A program made the position numbers and the translations under genes. Shown piece after piece: positions 43,318 through 51,846 of a stretch of DNA of 64,000 nt; positions within the stretch are counted from its first letter, which is position 1; each line of letters begins with the position of its first letter. The DNA comes from Kitasatospora sp040298565 (GTDB lineage Bacteria; Actinomycetota; Actinomycetes; Streptomycetales; Streptomycetaceae), in contig NZ_JBEPAK010000010.1 of NCBI RefSeq assembly GCF_040298565.1, positions 1 to 64,000 on the forward strand, given 5' to 3'. The notes under the pieces were generated by a model that worked only from the letters and a program-made list of their open reading frames with translations, had not been told where the DNA came from and did no database searches.

Positions 43318-44154
43318 GTGATCGCTCTGCTCCTTGCCCTCGGCAGCTCCCTCGCCTACGGGTGCGCCGACTTCCTCGGCGGTCTCGGGGCCCGCAAGGC
43401 CCACGTGCTGCGGACCGTGCTCATCGCCGCCCCGGCCAGCCTCGCCGTCGAACTGCTGCTGTGGCCCTTACTCGGCGCCTCGTTCGGCGCGGGAGCGCTC
43501 GGCTGGGGCGCCGCCTCGGGTGTCGCCTCCGCCGCCGCCTTCGCGCTGCTCTACCGCACCCTGGCGATCGGACCGATGAACGTGCTGTCCCCCGTGACGG
43601 CCCTGGTCTCCGCCGCGCTGCCGGTCGCCGTGGGACTGCTGCAGGGCGAGCACCTCGGCGCTGCCGGAGTGATCGGCCTGCCGCTCGCCCTGGTGGCGAT
43701 CGTCCTGGTGAGCGCCGGCCAGGGTGCCGGCGCGGCGCGCCCCTCGCGCACCGCCCTGCTGCTCGCCTTCGGCGCGGGCGCCGCCATCGCCCTCCAGCTG
43801 GTCTGCCTGCACCAGGCGCCGACCGGCAGCGGCGTGGCGCCGCTGATCGTGGGCCGTGCGGTCTCCTCCGCGGTCACCCTGGCCGCGGCCGGGGCGATGC
43901 GCCGCAGGCTGGGCGCGGAGCGGCCCGCGTACGCGATGTCGGCCGCCGCCGGAGTACTGGACTCGGTGGCGAACCTGCTGTTCCTGCTCGCCGTGCGCAG
44001 CGGGGACCTCACGGTCGTCGCCGTGATCACGGCGCTCTACCCGGCCGGTACCGTGCTGCTCGCCCGCGGCGTGCTCGCCGAGCGCATCCACCGCGGCCAG
44101 GTCCTCGGGCTCGGCGCCGCCGCCCTCGCGGTCAGCCTCCTGGCCCTGGCCTGA
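43318..44154 (+). CDS. EamA/DMT-family transporter
   Basis: 278 residues with about ten hydrophobic helices in two repeats. The N-terminus IALLLALGSSLAYGCADFLGG and the second EamA repeat (LLFLLAVRSGDLTVVAVITA) are typical of the DMT superfamily. GAGGG lies nine bases before the GTG at 43318; the ATG at 43309 is too close to it. These carriers usually export amino acids, nucleosides or metabolites. The divergent cupin regulator and the downstream B3/B4-domain gene form a recurring set, suggesting an amino-acid-like substrate. Confidence 0.9.
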   Translation: MIALLLALGSSLAYGCADFLGGLGARKAHVLRTVLIAAPASLAVELLLWPLLGASFGAGALGWGAASGVASAAAFALLYRTLAIGPMNVLSPVTALVSAALPVAVGLLQGEHLGAAGVIGLPLALVAIVLVSAGQGAGAARPSRTALLLAFGAGAAIALQLVCLHQAPTGSGVAPLIVGRAVSSAVTLAAAGAMRRRLGAERPAYAMSAAAGVLDSVANLLFLLAVRSGDLTVVAVITALYPAGTVLLARGVLAERIHRGQVLGLGAAALAVSLLALA

Positions 44155-44177
44155 GCCGCCGCCCTCGCGGTCAGCCT
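44116..44177. repeat. 23-bp exact direct repeat across the EamA stop codon
   Basis: The same 23 bases (starting GCCGCCGCCCTCGCGGTCAG) occur at 44116-44138 and 44155-44177, 39 bases apart, one copy inside the gene and one after its TGA. This looks like a recent local duplication or slippage product. Confidence 0.7.
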
Positions 44178-44317
44178 TGCGGCGCCGGCCCGAGCCGCCG
44201 AAGGCGGGCGCCGCCGAACCCCGGCGCTGCCGGAAGCCGGTACCGCCGCCGCGCCGGGCCGCCGATCACCTCCGGCGACCACGGCACGCCCCCCACCACC
44301 ACAGGAAAGGACCGCCC

Positions 44318-45025
44318 ATGCCCCGCCTCCGGCTCGACCCCGCCGTCGCCCACGCCTTCCCCGACACCCGCATCGCCGTGCTCACCGCCACGGGCCTGCG
44401 CGGCCAGGAGCCCTGGCCCGGCACCGACGCCGCACTCGCCGAACTGGAGCGAGGGCTCGCCGACGGCAGCCGGCGACCCGCCGACGAGACCGACCCGCGC
44501 ATCGAGGCCTGGCACGCCGCCTACCGCTCCTTCGGCACCAATCCCCGTCGCAGCCGCCCCAGCGTCGACGCCCTCGGCCGACGCCTCGTCAAGCGCGGCA
44601 CCCTGCCCCGCATCGGCCCCGCCGTCGACTCCTACAACGCCGTCTCCGTCCGGCACGGCCTGCCCGCCGGCGCCTTCGACCTGGACCGCGTCATCGGTGA
44701 CATCACCATCCGCCACGCTGACGGCGGCGAGGCCTTCACCCCGCTCGGGGAGCCCGGCACCGTCGAACACCCCGCGCCGGGCGAGGTCGTCTACGCGGAC
44801 GGCGACGGCGTGCTGACCCGCCACTGGAACCACCGCGACGCCCACCGCACCCGCGTCACCGAGGAGTCCGCCCGCGTCCTCTTCCTGCTGGAAACCGTCC
44901 GGGCCACCCGGGACGGGCACCTGCTCGACGCGGCCGCCGAGGAACTGCGGGGCCTGCTCGACCCCCACGCGGACCGGGTGGGGGTGCAGTTCCTCGGCCC
45001 GGAGCACCCGGACGTCCTCGTCTGA
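44318..45025 (+). CDS. B3/B4 tRNA-binding-domain protein
   Basis: 235 residues from the ATG at 44318 with AGGAAAGG upstream. The B3/B4 fold (the editing module of the PheRS beta chain) is recognised in AWHAAYRSFGTNPRRSRPSV, VDSYNAVSVRHGLPAGAFDL and DGVLTRHWNHRDAHRTRVTE. Stand-alone B3/B4 proteins are thought to deacylate mischarged tRNAs or act on amino-acid-like compounds. It follows an EamA transporter and a cupin-regulator gene. The function in this set is unknown. Confidence 0.88.
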   Translation: MPRLRLDPAVAHAFPDTRIAVLTATGLRGQEPWPGTDAALAELERGLADGSRRPADETDPRIEAWHAAYRSFGTNPRRSRPSVDALGRRLVKRGTLPRIGPAVDSYNAVSVRHGLPAGAFDLDRVIGDITIRHADGGEAFTPLGEPGTVEHPAPGEVVYADGDGVLTRHWNHRDAHRTRVTEESARVLFLLETVRATRDGHLLDAAAEELRGLLDPHADRVGVQFLGPEHPDVLV

Positions 45026-45113
45026 GCGTCGGGCCGGTGGGCCGTACGCTCCGGCGGGCGCGATGCCGTTCGGCCCTGCGCGCCGTTCGGTCCTGCGCGC
45101 CGTTCGGCCCGCC

Positions 45114-46061
45114 CTACGCGCCCGAGGTCCGCGCGGCGGCTCCGGCGCGGATCCGCTGACGCAGGAAGAGGGCGGCACGGTCCAGCGCCTCGTCCGCCTC
45201 GTCGAGGACGCCGGCGAACGCCTGGAACACGTGCGGCACGTCGGCCGTGACGTCGAGGATGACGTCCACGCCCGCGGCCCTCGCCCGCGCGGCCAGGCGA
45301 GTGGAGTCGTCCAGCAGCACCTCGTTGGAGCCGACCTGGATCAGCATCGGGGGGAAGCCGGTCAGGTCGGCGAGGACGGCCGGGCTGAGCAGCGGCTGGT
45401 GCGGGTCCGCTCCGGCGAGGTACATGGCTCCGGTGTGGTCGAGCGCCGCGCGGGTGAAGATGGGGTCGATGCCCTCCTTGGTGTCCATGCTCTCGCCGGT
45501 CCGGGTCGCGTCCAGCCCGGGGGAGAAGGCCAGGATCGCGGCGGGCAGCGGTAGGCCCGCGTCCCGGGCGGCCAGGCAGGTGGTGACGGCCAGGCCGCCG
45601 CCGGCGGAGTCCCCGGCGAACACGAGGGCCGAGGGGTCCGCGCCGCTGTCGAGGAGGGCACGGTAGGCGGCCACGCAGTCCTCGATCGCGGCGGGGAAGG
45701 GGTGTTCGGGGGCGAGCCGGTAGTCCAGCGAGTACGCGCCGAAGCCGGTCCTGGCCACGAGGTTGCCGGTGAGCGAGAGGGCGGTCTCGGGGGAGCCGAA
45801 GACCCAGGCGCCGCCGTGGAAGTACAGGATCGTTCCGGAGCCCGGGCCGTCCGTCCCCGCCTGCGGTCCGGGGTTCGGTTCGACGCGCAGGGCGGGCCGG
45901 TCGCCGAGCGTCGTCGGTGCGGTCCGGATGCGGTCGTGGGGCACGATCATCTGCGCCATCAACTCCCGGAAGCCCGCCCGGATCTGCTCGACCGACTGGG
46001 GGCCCTGGGGGTGCGGCTGCCGCAGAAGCCGGTCGATGCGTATGCGCTGGTCCCTGCTCAT
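45114..46061 (-). CDS. HSL-family alpha/beta hydrolase (esterase)
   Basis: 315 residues from the ATG at 46061 with GAGGAG upstream; the frame is open to 46115. Hormone-sensitive-lipase family motifs: oxyanion HGGAWVFGS, nucleophile Ser in VFAGDSAGGGLAV, the acid in the VGSNEVLLDDS region, and the catalytic His in DVPHVFQAFAG. It hydrolyses short-chain or aryl esters. Divergent from a MarR regulator, with the operator-like dyad placed over the MarR start codon, it is the probable target of that regulator. Confidence 0.93.
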   Translation of the reverse strand: MSRDQRIRIDRLLRQPHPQGPQSVEQIRAGFRELMAQMIVPHDRIRTAPTTLGDRPALRVEPNPGPQAGTDGPGSGTILYFHGGAWVFGSPETALSLTGNLVARTGFGAYSLDYRLAPEHPFPAAIEDCVAAYRALLDSGADPSALVFAGDSAGGGLAVTTCLAARDAGLPLPAAILAFSPGLDATRTGESMDTKEGIDPIFTRAALDHTGAMYLAGADPHQPLLSPAVLADLTGFPPMLIQVGSNEVLLDDSTRLAARARAAGVDVILDVTADVPHVFQAFAGVLDEADEALDRAALFLRQRIRAGAAARTSGA

Positions 46062-46094
46062 GGGCACACTCCTCGCAAGTAGCTTCCGGTACAC

Positions 46095-46112
46095 TATATG
46101 CCATGGAATATA
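46095..46112. promoter_or_regulatory. Dyad operator overlapping the MarR start codon
   Basis: TATATGCCATGGAATATA is an 18-base palindrome with a single mismatched pair. It contains the ATG of the MarR gene at 46103-46105 and lies 34 bases from the esterase ATG. Binding would block both genes. A -10-like TACACT ends seven bases before the ATG, so the mRNA may be leaderless. Confidence 0.65.
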
Positions 46113-46585
46113 CATCGGGTGGCGATCGGCATGCGGGCGAGCTCGCCAAGGTCTTCGCCGACCTGGTCCGCTGCGAGACGCGCGTGTACAACGCGCTCAA
46201 CGACCGCCTGCGGGACGGGCACGGGATCGTCACCTCCCAGTACGAGTTCCTGAGCTACCTGCGTGACCACCCCGGGTGCCGGGTGGCGGACCTGGCCGGC
46301 GAGTTCGCCATCGGCGTCGGGGCGACGAGCAAGGGCATCGACCGGCTGGAGAAGCAGGGGTGGGTCGCCCGCCGGCCGAACCCCTCGGACCGCCGGTCCT
46401 CGCTGCTGGCCCTGACCGACGACGGCGCGCGGCTCGTCGAAGAAGCGGAGCGGACCTTCACCGGTGGGCTGGCCGAGCTGCTCGGCGGCAATCTCGACGG
46501 GCCCTCACTGTCGGCGGTCGCACAGGCCCTCTCGGCCCTGCGGTCCGCGCTCGAACGCGACCAGGTGGGCACGCCGATCGGCTGA
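46103..46585 (+). CDS. MarR-family transcriptional regulator
   Basis: 160 residues starting MEYTSGGDRHAGELAKVFAD. The winged helix-turn-helix is VADLAGEFAIGVGATSKGID with wing NPSDRRSSLLALTDDGARL (DRR). The small size and dimer helices at both ends are typical of MarR. It faces an esterase gene across 41 bases. The dyad over its own start suggests autorepression and a leaderless transcript. The inducing ligand might be an ester or aromatic acid handled by the esterase, an inference from context. Confidence 0.92.
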   Translation: MEYTSGGDRHAGELAKVFADLVRCETRVYNALNDRLRDGHGIVTSQYEFLSYLRDHPGCRVADLAGEFAIGVGATSKGIDRLEKQGWVARRPNPSDRRSSLLALTDDGARLVEEAERTFTGGLAELLGGNLDGPSLSAVAQALSALRSALERDQVGTPIG

Positions 46586-46809
46586 CGGGGGGGCGGGGTG
46601 ACCTGACGTTCCGACAGGCCGCGCGTCGTCCGGGGATTGGGCGATGGCGGGCACCCGCCCCGGGGCGCCGGCCGAGTTCTTTGTGTCATCTGCCAGTACG
46701 GCGGCCGGGCCGGGGGCGGGAGACTTTCCGCCACGGCCGCCGCCCATCAGCACGTTCGGAACGGGGGGCGGCGGCCGTCCACAGGATGACGACACGGGAG
46801 GGGCGGCGC

Positions 46810-47553
46810 ATGGGCGCGCAGCAGTACGACGAGATCGGTGAGGCGTTCGAGGGGTTCAAGTCGCTGCCGTTGATCCGGTACGGGGAAGTGCCCAGCTTCC
46901 TGGGCCTGGTCGGGGACGTGAGCGGGAAGTCCGTCCTCGACCTGGCGTGCGGCACCGGCTTCTACAGCAGGGAGTTCATGCGGCGCGGAGCCAAGGAGGT
47001 GCTCGGCGTCGACATCTCCGGTGAAATGATCGCCGTCGCCCGGGAGTTCGAGCGGCGGGAACCCCTGGGGGCGCGCTACGAGGTCGGTGACGTGGCCGAA
47101 CTCGCGCCGCTCGACCGGCGGTTCGACATCGCGCTGGCGGTCCAGTGCCTCAACTACGCGCAGTCCCGCGCGGAGCTCGAACGGATGTGTCGCAACATCC
47201 ACCGCAACCTGGTGCCCGGTGGGGAGCTCTTCGTGTTCGCCCAGAAGCCCGACTACCGGTTCGACTGCGCCTCCCTCGAGAAGTACGGGTTCCGCTGCGA
47301 GCCGACCGGCGAGGAGATCGAGATCGGCCCGCGGGTGCGGGTCACGGCGCTCCTCGACCCGCAGCCCATCAGCATCCTCGGCGTGGTTCCGCGCCGCGAG
47401 GTCTACGAGGAGTCCCTGCGGGCCGCCGGGTTCGGCGAGCTGGAGTGGGTGCCGCTGCAGGTGTCCGAGGCCGGTGTCCGCGAGTACGGCGAGGAATTCT
47501 GGGCGGACCTCCTCGCGAGCCCGCCGCTGGAACTGCTGCGCTGCCGCGCCTGA
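46810..47553 (+). CDS. SAM-dependent methyltransferase
   Basis: 247 residues starting MGAQQYDEIGEAFEGFKSLP, with GGAGGGG about eight bases upstream. Class I motifs: SVLDLACGTGFYSREFMRRG (SAM loop), VLGVDISGEM with the ribose-binding Asp, YEVGDVAEL and a VQCLNYAQSRAEL post-II region. It is similar in build to small-molecule O- or N-methyltransferases such as those acting on ToxA-like or isoprenoid substrates. The acceptor is unknown. It stands alone between a MarR gene and a convergent peptidase gene. Confidence 0.92.
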   Translation: MGAQQYDEIGEAFEGFKSLPLIRYGEVPSFLGLVGDVSGKSVLDLACGTGFYSREFMRRGAKEVLGVDISGEMIAVAREFERREPLGARYEVGDVAELAPLDRRFDIALAVQCLNYAQSRAELERMCRNIHRNLVPGGELFVFAQKPDYRFDCASLEKYGFRCEPTGEEIEIGPRVRVTALLDPQPISILGVVPRREVYEESLRAAGFGELEWVPLQVSEAGVREYGEEFWADLLASPPLELLRCRA

Positions 47554-47694
47554 GGCCCTTCCCGGCTCGCCTCCCGCCCAGGGGGGGCGAGCCGCACCCG
47601 GCCGTGCGGACAGGGGGCACGCCGGCTGCGCCCGGCCCGGCGCCTTCGGCGGACTCCGGGCCGGAAGGGGCGCGCCGGCTCCTCCGGCGGTGGT

Positions 47695-49020
47695 TCAGTC
47701 GAGCCGGTGCTCGTGCCAGAAGGCGCTCAGGTCGACGGAGGTCGCGGCCTGGGCGGCGGCCTTGAAGTCGGCGGTGGTCGAGACGCCGAACCAGTGGGCG
47801 CCCGCGTAGTCGTGGAGCAGGGCGGCCATCGTCCCGGCCCCGATCAGACGGCGGAGTTCGTGCAGGGCGCAGGAGCCGCGGTCGTAGACGACCGCTTCGT
47901 AGCGGTCGGGGTGGGCGTCCCAGTAGCTCATCGCATTGGTGAGGCGTTCCTCGGCGGACCGCCAGGGCGTGGCGGCGGTGCAGCCCTCGCCGAAGTCGCC
48001 GAGGGCGAGGTCCATGGCGTACTCGGCGAAGGACTCGTCCAGCCAGGGCGCGCGGTACTGGTCGTCGCCCACGATGCCGTACCACCACTGGTGCGCCAGC
48101 TCATGGATGACGGCGGATGGCCTGATCCGGTCGAGGACGAAGGCCGGGTACTCCATGCCGCCGAAGTCGAAGGCGTCGTCCAGGACCAGGGCCAGCTCGC
48201 CGTACGGGTAGGCCCCGTAGCTTCTGGAGTGGGCGTCGACCGTCCGCAGGGAGAGGTCGAGCATCGCGCGGGCGTCCTCGGCGCGGATGCCCGCGGCCGC
48301 GTAGACGGCGATCCGGACGCCGTCGGCCGAGCGGCCCGTCATGCGACGGAACGGCCCGGCGGCCCAGGCGAACCTTCGTACCCGGCGGGCCGTGGCCCGG
48401 GTGAGCGTACGGCCCGGCTCGCCGGGTGCGTCGACGGCGGTGCCGGTGGCGGGGACCAGCAGGTCGGCGGGATGGTCCAGGGTGACGGCGAAGTCGGACG
48501 CCAGCGCGTAGAAGGACTCACCGAGGTCGCTGTACGGGTCCAGGTGCCAGCCCTCCCCGTCGTGGACGGCGAGGACGGGCAGGGCGTTGCCGAGGAAGCT
48601 GAAGGCACCGTCGCGGCCGAAGCGGTCGACGCGGTCCGGGACGTCGACGGCCAGGTCGAACGCCACGCTGCCGGAGGCACCCTGCGGCAGCGGCCGGGGC
48701 AGGGCGACGCGCAGCGCGGTGCAGCCGACGGAGTACGGGCCGTCCAGGCCGGACACCCGGACGGGCGGCGCGGCGCAGCCGCCGTGCGCGTTGCCCCAGA
48801 GCCGCAGGTACACCTCGCGCAGCGGTTCGGCCGAGGCGTTGCTGAAAGCGATCCGCTCGCGGCCGCGCCAGTGCGCGCCGGTGGCGTCGCTGCGCAGCTC
48901 GACGGTGTAGGCGGGCGCGCCGGGGGTGCGCGGCGGATCGGCGCCGTCGTGGCCGGGCGGTGCGGCGGCGACCGTGAGGAGCACGGCGAGGAGGGCGAAC
49001 AGGCGGAGCAGGCGTCGCAT
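47695..49020 (-). CDS. Secreted M1-like zinc metallopeptidase
   Basis: 441 residues from the ATG at 49020 with AAGGAG upstream. There is a signal peptide (MRRLLRLFALLAVLLTVAAA). The M1 arrangement follows: a beta-rich N-terminal domain, GGMEYPAFV in place of the GAMEN exopeptidase motif, then the zinc site HELAHQWWYG with the third ligand Glu in DESFAEYAMD. The C-terminal helical domain is short, so the protein is about half the length of aminopeptidase N. Such short secreted M1 proteins are common in streptomycetes. Substrates are unknown. Confidence 0.93.
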   Translation of the reverse strand: MRRLLRLFALLAVLLTVAAAPPGHDGADPPRTPGAPAYTVELRSDATGAHWRGRERIAFSNASAEPLREVYLRLWGNAHGGCAAPPVRVSGLDGPYSVGCTALRVALPRPLPQGASGSVAFDLAVDVPDRVDRFGRDGAFSFLGNALPVLAVHDGEGWHLDPYSDLGESFYALASDFAVTLDHPADLLVPATGTAVDAPGEPGRTLTRATARRVRRFAWAAGPFRRMTGRSADGVRIAVYAAAGIRAEDARAMLDLSLRTVDAHSRSYGAYPYGELALVLDDAFDFGGMEYPAFVLDRIRPSAVIHELAHQWWYGIVGDDQYRAPWLDESFAEYAMDLALGDFGEGCTAATPWRSAEERLTNAMSYWDAHPDRYEAVVYDRGSCALHELRRLIGAGTMAALLHDYAGAHWFGVSTTADFKAAAQAATSVDLSAFWHEHRLD

Positions 49021-49212
49021 GCCGTGGACTCCTTTCCGGATGGGGATCGTTTCGCTCCGCCTTCGTACCAGGCGGGTCCGACGACGCGGGTCCACCGGTG
49101 AGGGGGTGGCCCGACCTAACCACCCGCCCAGGTGAAAACTGGGATGCCGGAGTTGACGGACCGGCGGGCGGCGGGGCGGCGGCGACACCCGGGCAGGAAC
49201 GTCCCTGCGTCC

Positions 49213-49312
49213 GGTCGGGGCCGCGCCGCGGTGCAATGGGGACGGCCGCGCCGCGGTGCAATGGGGACGGCCGCGCCGCGGTGCAACGAGGGAAGCCGTA
49301 CCGCGGTGCAAG
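49213..49312. repeat. Four 25-bp tandem repeats with internal palindromes
   Basis: Four consecutive 25-base units run at 49213-49237, 49238-49262, 49263-49287 and 49288-49312. Units two and three differ only in the last base. Each of the first three contains the perfect palindrome CCGCG-c-CGCGG followed by gtgcaa. The array lies between the divergent M1 peptidase gene and the methyltransferase gene and is not coding in a convincing frame. It could be a cooperative operator or a slippage-generated repeat. Confidence 0.8.
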
Positions 49313-49425
49313 GGAGCGGCCGCTGAGACCGCACCGCTCGGCCGTCCCGCACCACCTCCGCCGCGAGCCCTCCGCCCGCGGCTCCCCTTCCGAGCCCCCG
49401 CACACACCACAGGAGACGCTCCCCG

Positions 49426-50208
49426 ATGGAGCCGACGACCACCGACACCGTTCCGGTCCGCGTACTCGACGTCTCGGGCGCCGACTACCGCCGGGCCTTC
49501 GAACTCTTCCTCGCCGGTACCGACGAGAAGCCCCGCACCCACGCCCGGCTGAGCGAGATCGCGGCCGCACTCCCGCAGCGCCGGGTCCTGCTCGACCTGG
49601 GCGCCGGCGAGGGCCGCACCACCGCCCACCTGGCCCGGTCCTTCGACCGCGTGATCGCCGTCGAGCCCAGCGCGGCCATGCGGGAGAAGCTCCGCGCCGC
49701 CTGCCCCGAGGCGCTCGTCCTCCCGGAGCCGATCGACCGGGCCCGGCCGCCCGAGCCGGCCGACCTGGTGCACCTCTCCCACGTGCTCTACTACGTCCCG
49801 GAAGGCGACTGGCTCTCCACCGTCTCCAGGGCCCTGGACTGGACGGCTCCCGGGGGCGCCCTGCTGGTCGTGCTGCAGAACCCCGACAGCCCGTGCATGC
49901 GGATGGCCGAGCACTTCACCGGCGCCCGCTACGACCTGCGGCCCCTCCTCGACCGCCTCCGCACCGCGCACCCCGCCCACGACTACGCCCTGGAGACCCT
50001 CGCCCTCCACTACCGCACGCCCCACCTCGGCGAGGCCGTCGACGTCGCCTAGTTCATGGTGAACGTCGCCGACCTCGCGACCCTCGACGCCCGGCCCACC
50101 CGCGCGGCCCTCACCTCCTACGTGCGCGAGCACTTCACCCAGCCCGACGGCAGCTACGCGATCGGCCACACCCAGGACATGCTCATCGTGCGCCGCGCCC
50201 AGGCCTGA
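49426..50208 (+). pseudogene. SAM-dependent methyltransferase interrupted by an in-frame TAG
   Basis: From the ATG at 49426 the frame encodes a class I methyltransferase: RVLLDLGAGEGRTTAHLARS as SAM loop, VIAVEPSAAMREKL, and LVHLSHVLYYVPEGDWLSTV. A TAG at 50050-50052 ends it at 208 residues. The same frame continues without another stop for 51 residues (FMVNVADLATLDARPTRAAL, then GSYAIGHTQDMLIVRR) to TGA at 50206-50208. These residues look like the true C-terminal strands of the family. Either a nonsense mutation, a sequencing error or amber readthrough. The truncated product might still fold. Confidence 0.75.
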
Positions 50209-50308
50209 CCCCGCCCAGGCCTGACCCCGCCGGGCCTGACCCCGCCGACCCCGGCCTCGTCCGCCCTGCCCCGGGGCCCGGGTGCACCGGACGGGGTGGG
50301 GCGGCCCG

Positions 50309-50701
50309 TCACGGCCAGCCGGGCGGCCTCGTGCTGGTCGTGGCGGTCGGCGTGGCCGAGGCGGCGACGATCGAGTCGCAGGCACGGCGGACCTCCGTGG
50401 CGGCCCAGCCGGAGGGCAGGGGACCGCGGGCCCTCACGGCGGTGGCCTGCCGTTGGAGCTCCCGGAGTGCACCGCCCTGGGCGTTGGAGAGGCCCATCTC
50501 CTGGTAGTCGCCGGGATCGGTGCCGCCGTCCAGGTAGGTCCGCAACCAGGGCAGGACGCTCAGCACGCAGTCGGTCACCCGGTCGGCGGAGGACGGCGCG
50601 GCCGCCACGGAGGGCGGCGCCGAGGGAGGTCCACCGCACCCCGACGGCGCCAGGGCCGCCACGACCGAACCCAGCAGGCCCGCCACGCGCCGTGTCCGCA
50701 T
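50309..50701 (-). CDS. Putative lipoprotein, unknown
   Basis: 130 residues from the ATG at 50701. The start MRTRRVAGLLGSVVAALAPS is followed by a Cys in a lipobox-like setting (APSGC). A Ser/Pro-rich linker leads into a helical domain (DRVTDCVLSVLPWLRTYLDG, QGGALRELQRQATAVRA) that has a second Cys pair. No family is recognised. Small lipoproteins of this layout are frequent in streptomycetes. It stands upstream of, and divergent from, the acetate operon. Confidence 0.6.
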   Translation of the reverse strand: MRTRRVAGLLGSVVAALAPSGCGGPPSAPPSVAAAPSSADRVTDCVLSVLPWLRTYLDGGTDPGDYQEMGLSNAQGGALRELQRQATAVRARGPLPSGWAATEVRRACDSIVAASATPTATTSTRPPGWP

Positions 50702-51070
50702 GCCCGCATTGTGGCCGCCACGGGTCGGACGCACCAGAGCGCGGCCCGGCGCACCGAAGAGTGCGCCGATCAACGGGCCGAAGAGCGGGCCGAAGAGCGG
50801 GCCGAAAAGCGGATCCAAGGGCGCACCGATCAGCGCACGTCGAGCGTGCCGGAGGCCTCGGCCCCGAAGGCGCCCCGCCGGCCGTTTGAGCGGGTGCGGA
50901 CCGGAAAGGCGCGCTCGGTGCGACGGGCTGCCGCGCCGCGGAGCCTTCCGGCCGGCAGCACCACCGCCGATCAGCGGGTGCCCGGAACACACCGCATCCC
51001 GTTCGGCGCCGTGTCCGACGTCGGGCACGGGCGGGCGGCTGCGGCCGGCACGCCGTGGAGAGGAGTCATC

Positions 51071-51844
51071 GTGGCAGTTCCCGGCCGGACCGATCCAGGG
51101 TCCGTACTTCCTCCCAGACCGCCGGCCCCGCCGGCCCCCAGCACCGTCGCCGATCCGGGTGCCCTCGGCCTCGGGGCCTTCGCGATGACCACGTTCGTGC
51201 TGAGCTGGTTCAACGCGGGCCTGATCAACGAGTCCGTGGCGGCCGTGGTGCTGCCGCTGGCCCTGTTCTACGGAGGCATCGTCCAACTGCTGGCAGGAAT
51301 GTGGGAGTTCCGGCGCGGCAACACCTTCGCGGCCACCGCCTTCGCCTCCTTCGGCGCCTTCTGGCTGGCGTACTGGGGCTTCGTGCAGGCCGTGGTCCCG
51401 CACCTGCTCCACGCCCACCAGCTCTACCAGGCGACGGGCCTGTTCCTGTTGGCCTGGACGATCTTCACGGCCTACATGACGATCGCCGCCCTGCGGACGA
51501 CGGCAGCGGTGCTCGCGGTGTTCGTGAGTCTGACCCTGACCTTCCTGCTGCTGACCATCGGTGCTTTCGCCCAGTCCGACGGCTGCACCAAGGCCGGGGG
51601 CTGGCTGGGGCTGCTCACCGCCCTGATCGCCTGGTACGCCTCCTTCGCGACCGTCACCAACGGCACCTTCAAACGGACCGTCCTCCCGGTGTGGCCGCTC
51701 GGCGGCGCCGCTGCGCCCGCCGGTCCGGGCGGTACCGCTCCTCCGGCCGGTACCGTCCCGCCGGGCGGTTCCGTTCCGCCCGCCGGGCCTTCGGACCCCG
51801 GGTTCGGGGAGGCCAGAGGATTCCCGGACCGCCCCGGGGAGTAG
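51071..51844 (+). CDS. satP: Acetate uptake transporter (GPR1/FUN34/YaaH, SatP family)
   Basis: 257 residues from the GTG at 51071 with AGGAG six bases upstream. The family pattern is clear: ALGLGAFAMTTFVLSWFNAG in the first helix, LALFYGGIVQLLAGMWEFRR with the conserved Gly-Gly, and FGAFWLAYWGFV, six membrane helices in all. A Gly/Pro-rich tail of about 40 residues (PPAGTVPPGGSVPPAGPS) is not part of the fold. SatP carries acetate and succinate with protons. The acetyl-CoA synthetase gene starts two bases after its stop, so the operon couples acetate entry to activation. Confidence 0.93.
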   Translation: MAVPGRTDPGSVLPPRPPAPPAPSTVADPGALGLGAFAMTTFVLSWFNAGLINESVAAVVLPLALFYGGIVQLLAGMWEFRRGNTFAATAFASFGAFWLAYWGFVQAVVPHLLHAHQLYQATGLFLLAWTIFTAYMTIAALRTTAAVLAVFVSLTLTFLLLTIGAFAQSDGCTKAGGWLGLLTALIAWYASFATVTNGTFKRTVLPVWPLGGAAAPAGPGGTAPPAGTVPPGGSVPPAGPSDPGFGEARGFPDRPGE

Positions 51845-51846
51845 CG

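Noticed and set aside
49213..49312. CRISPR array or plasmid origin
   Set aside because: No spacers between units and no Rep or Cas gene nearby.
50050..50052. Genuine pyrrolysine-type recoding at TAG
   Set aside because: No pyl genes are in the window and the residue is not at a known catalytic position; mutation or error is more likely. Kept only as a point to verify.
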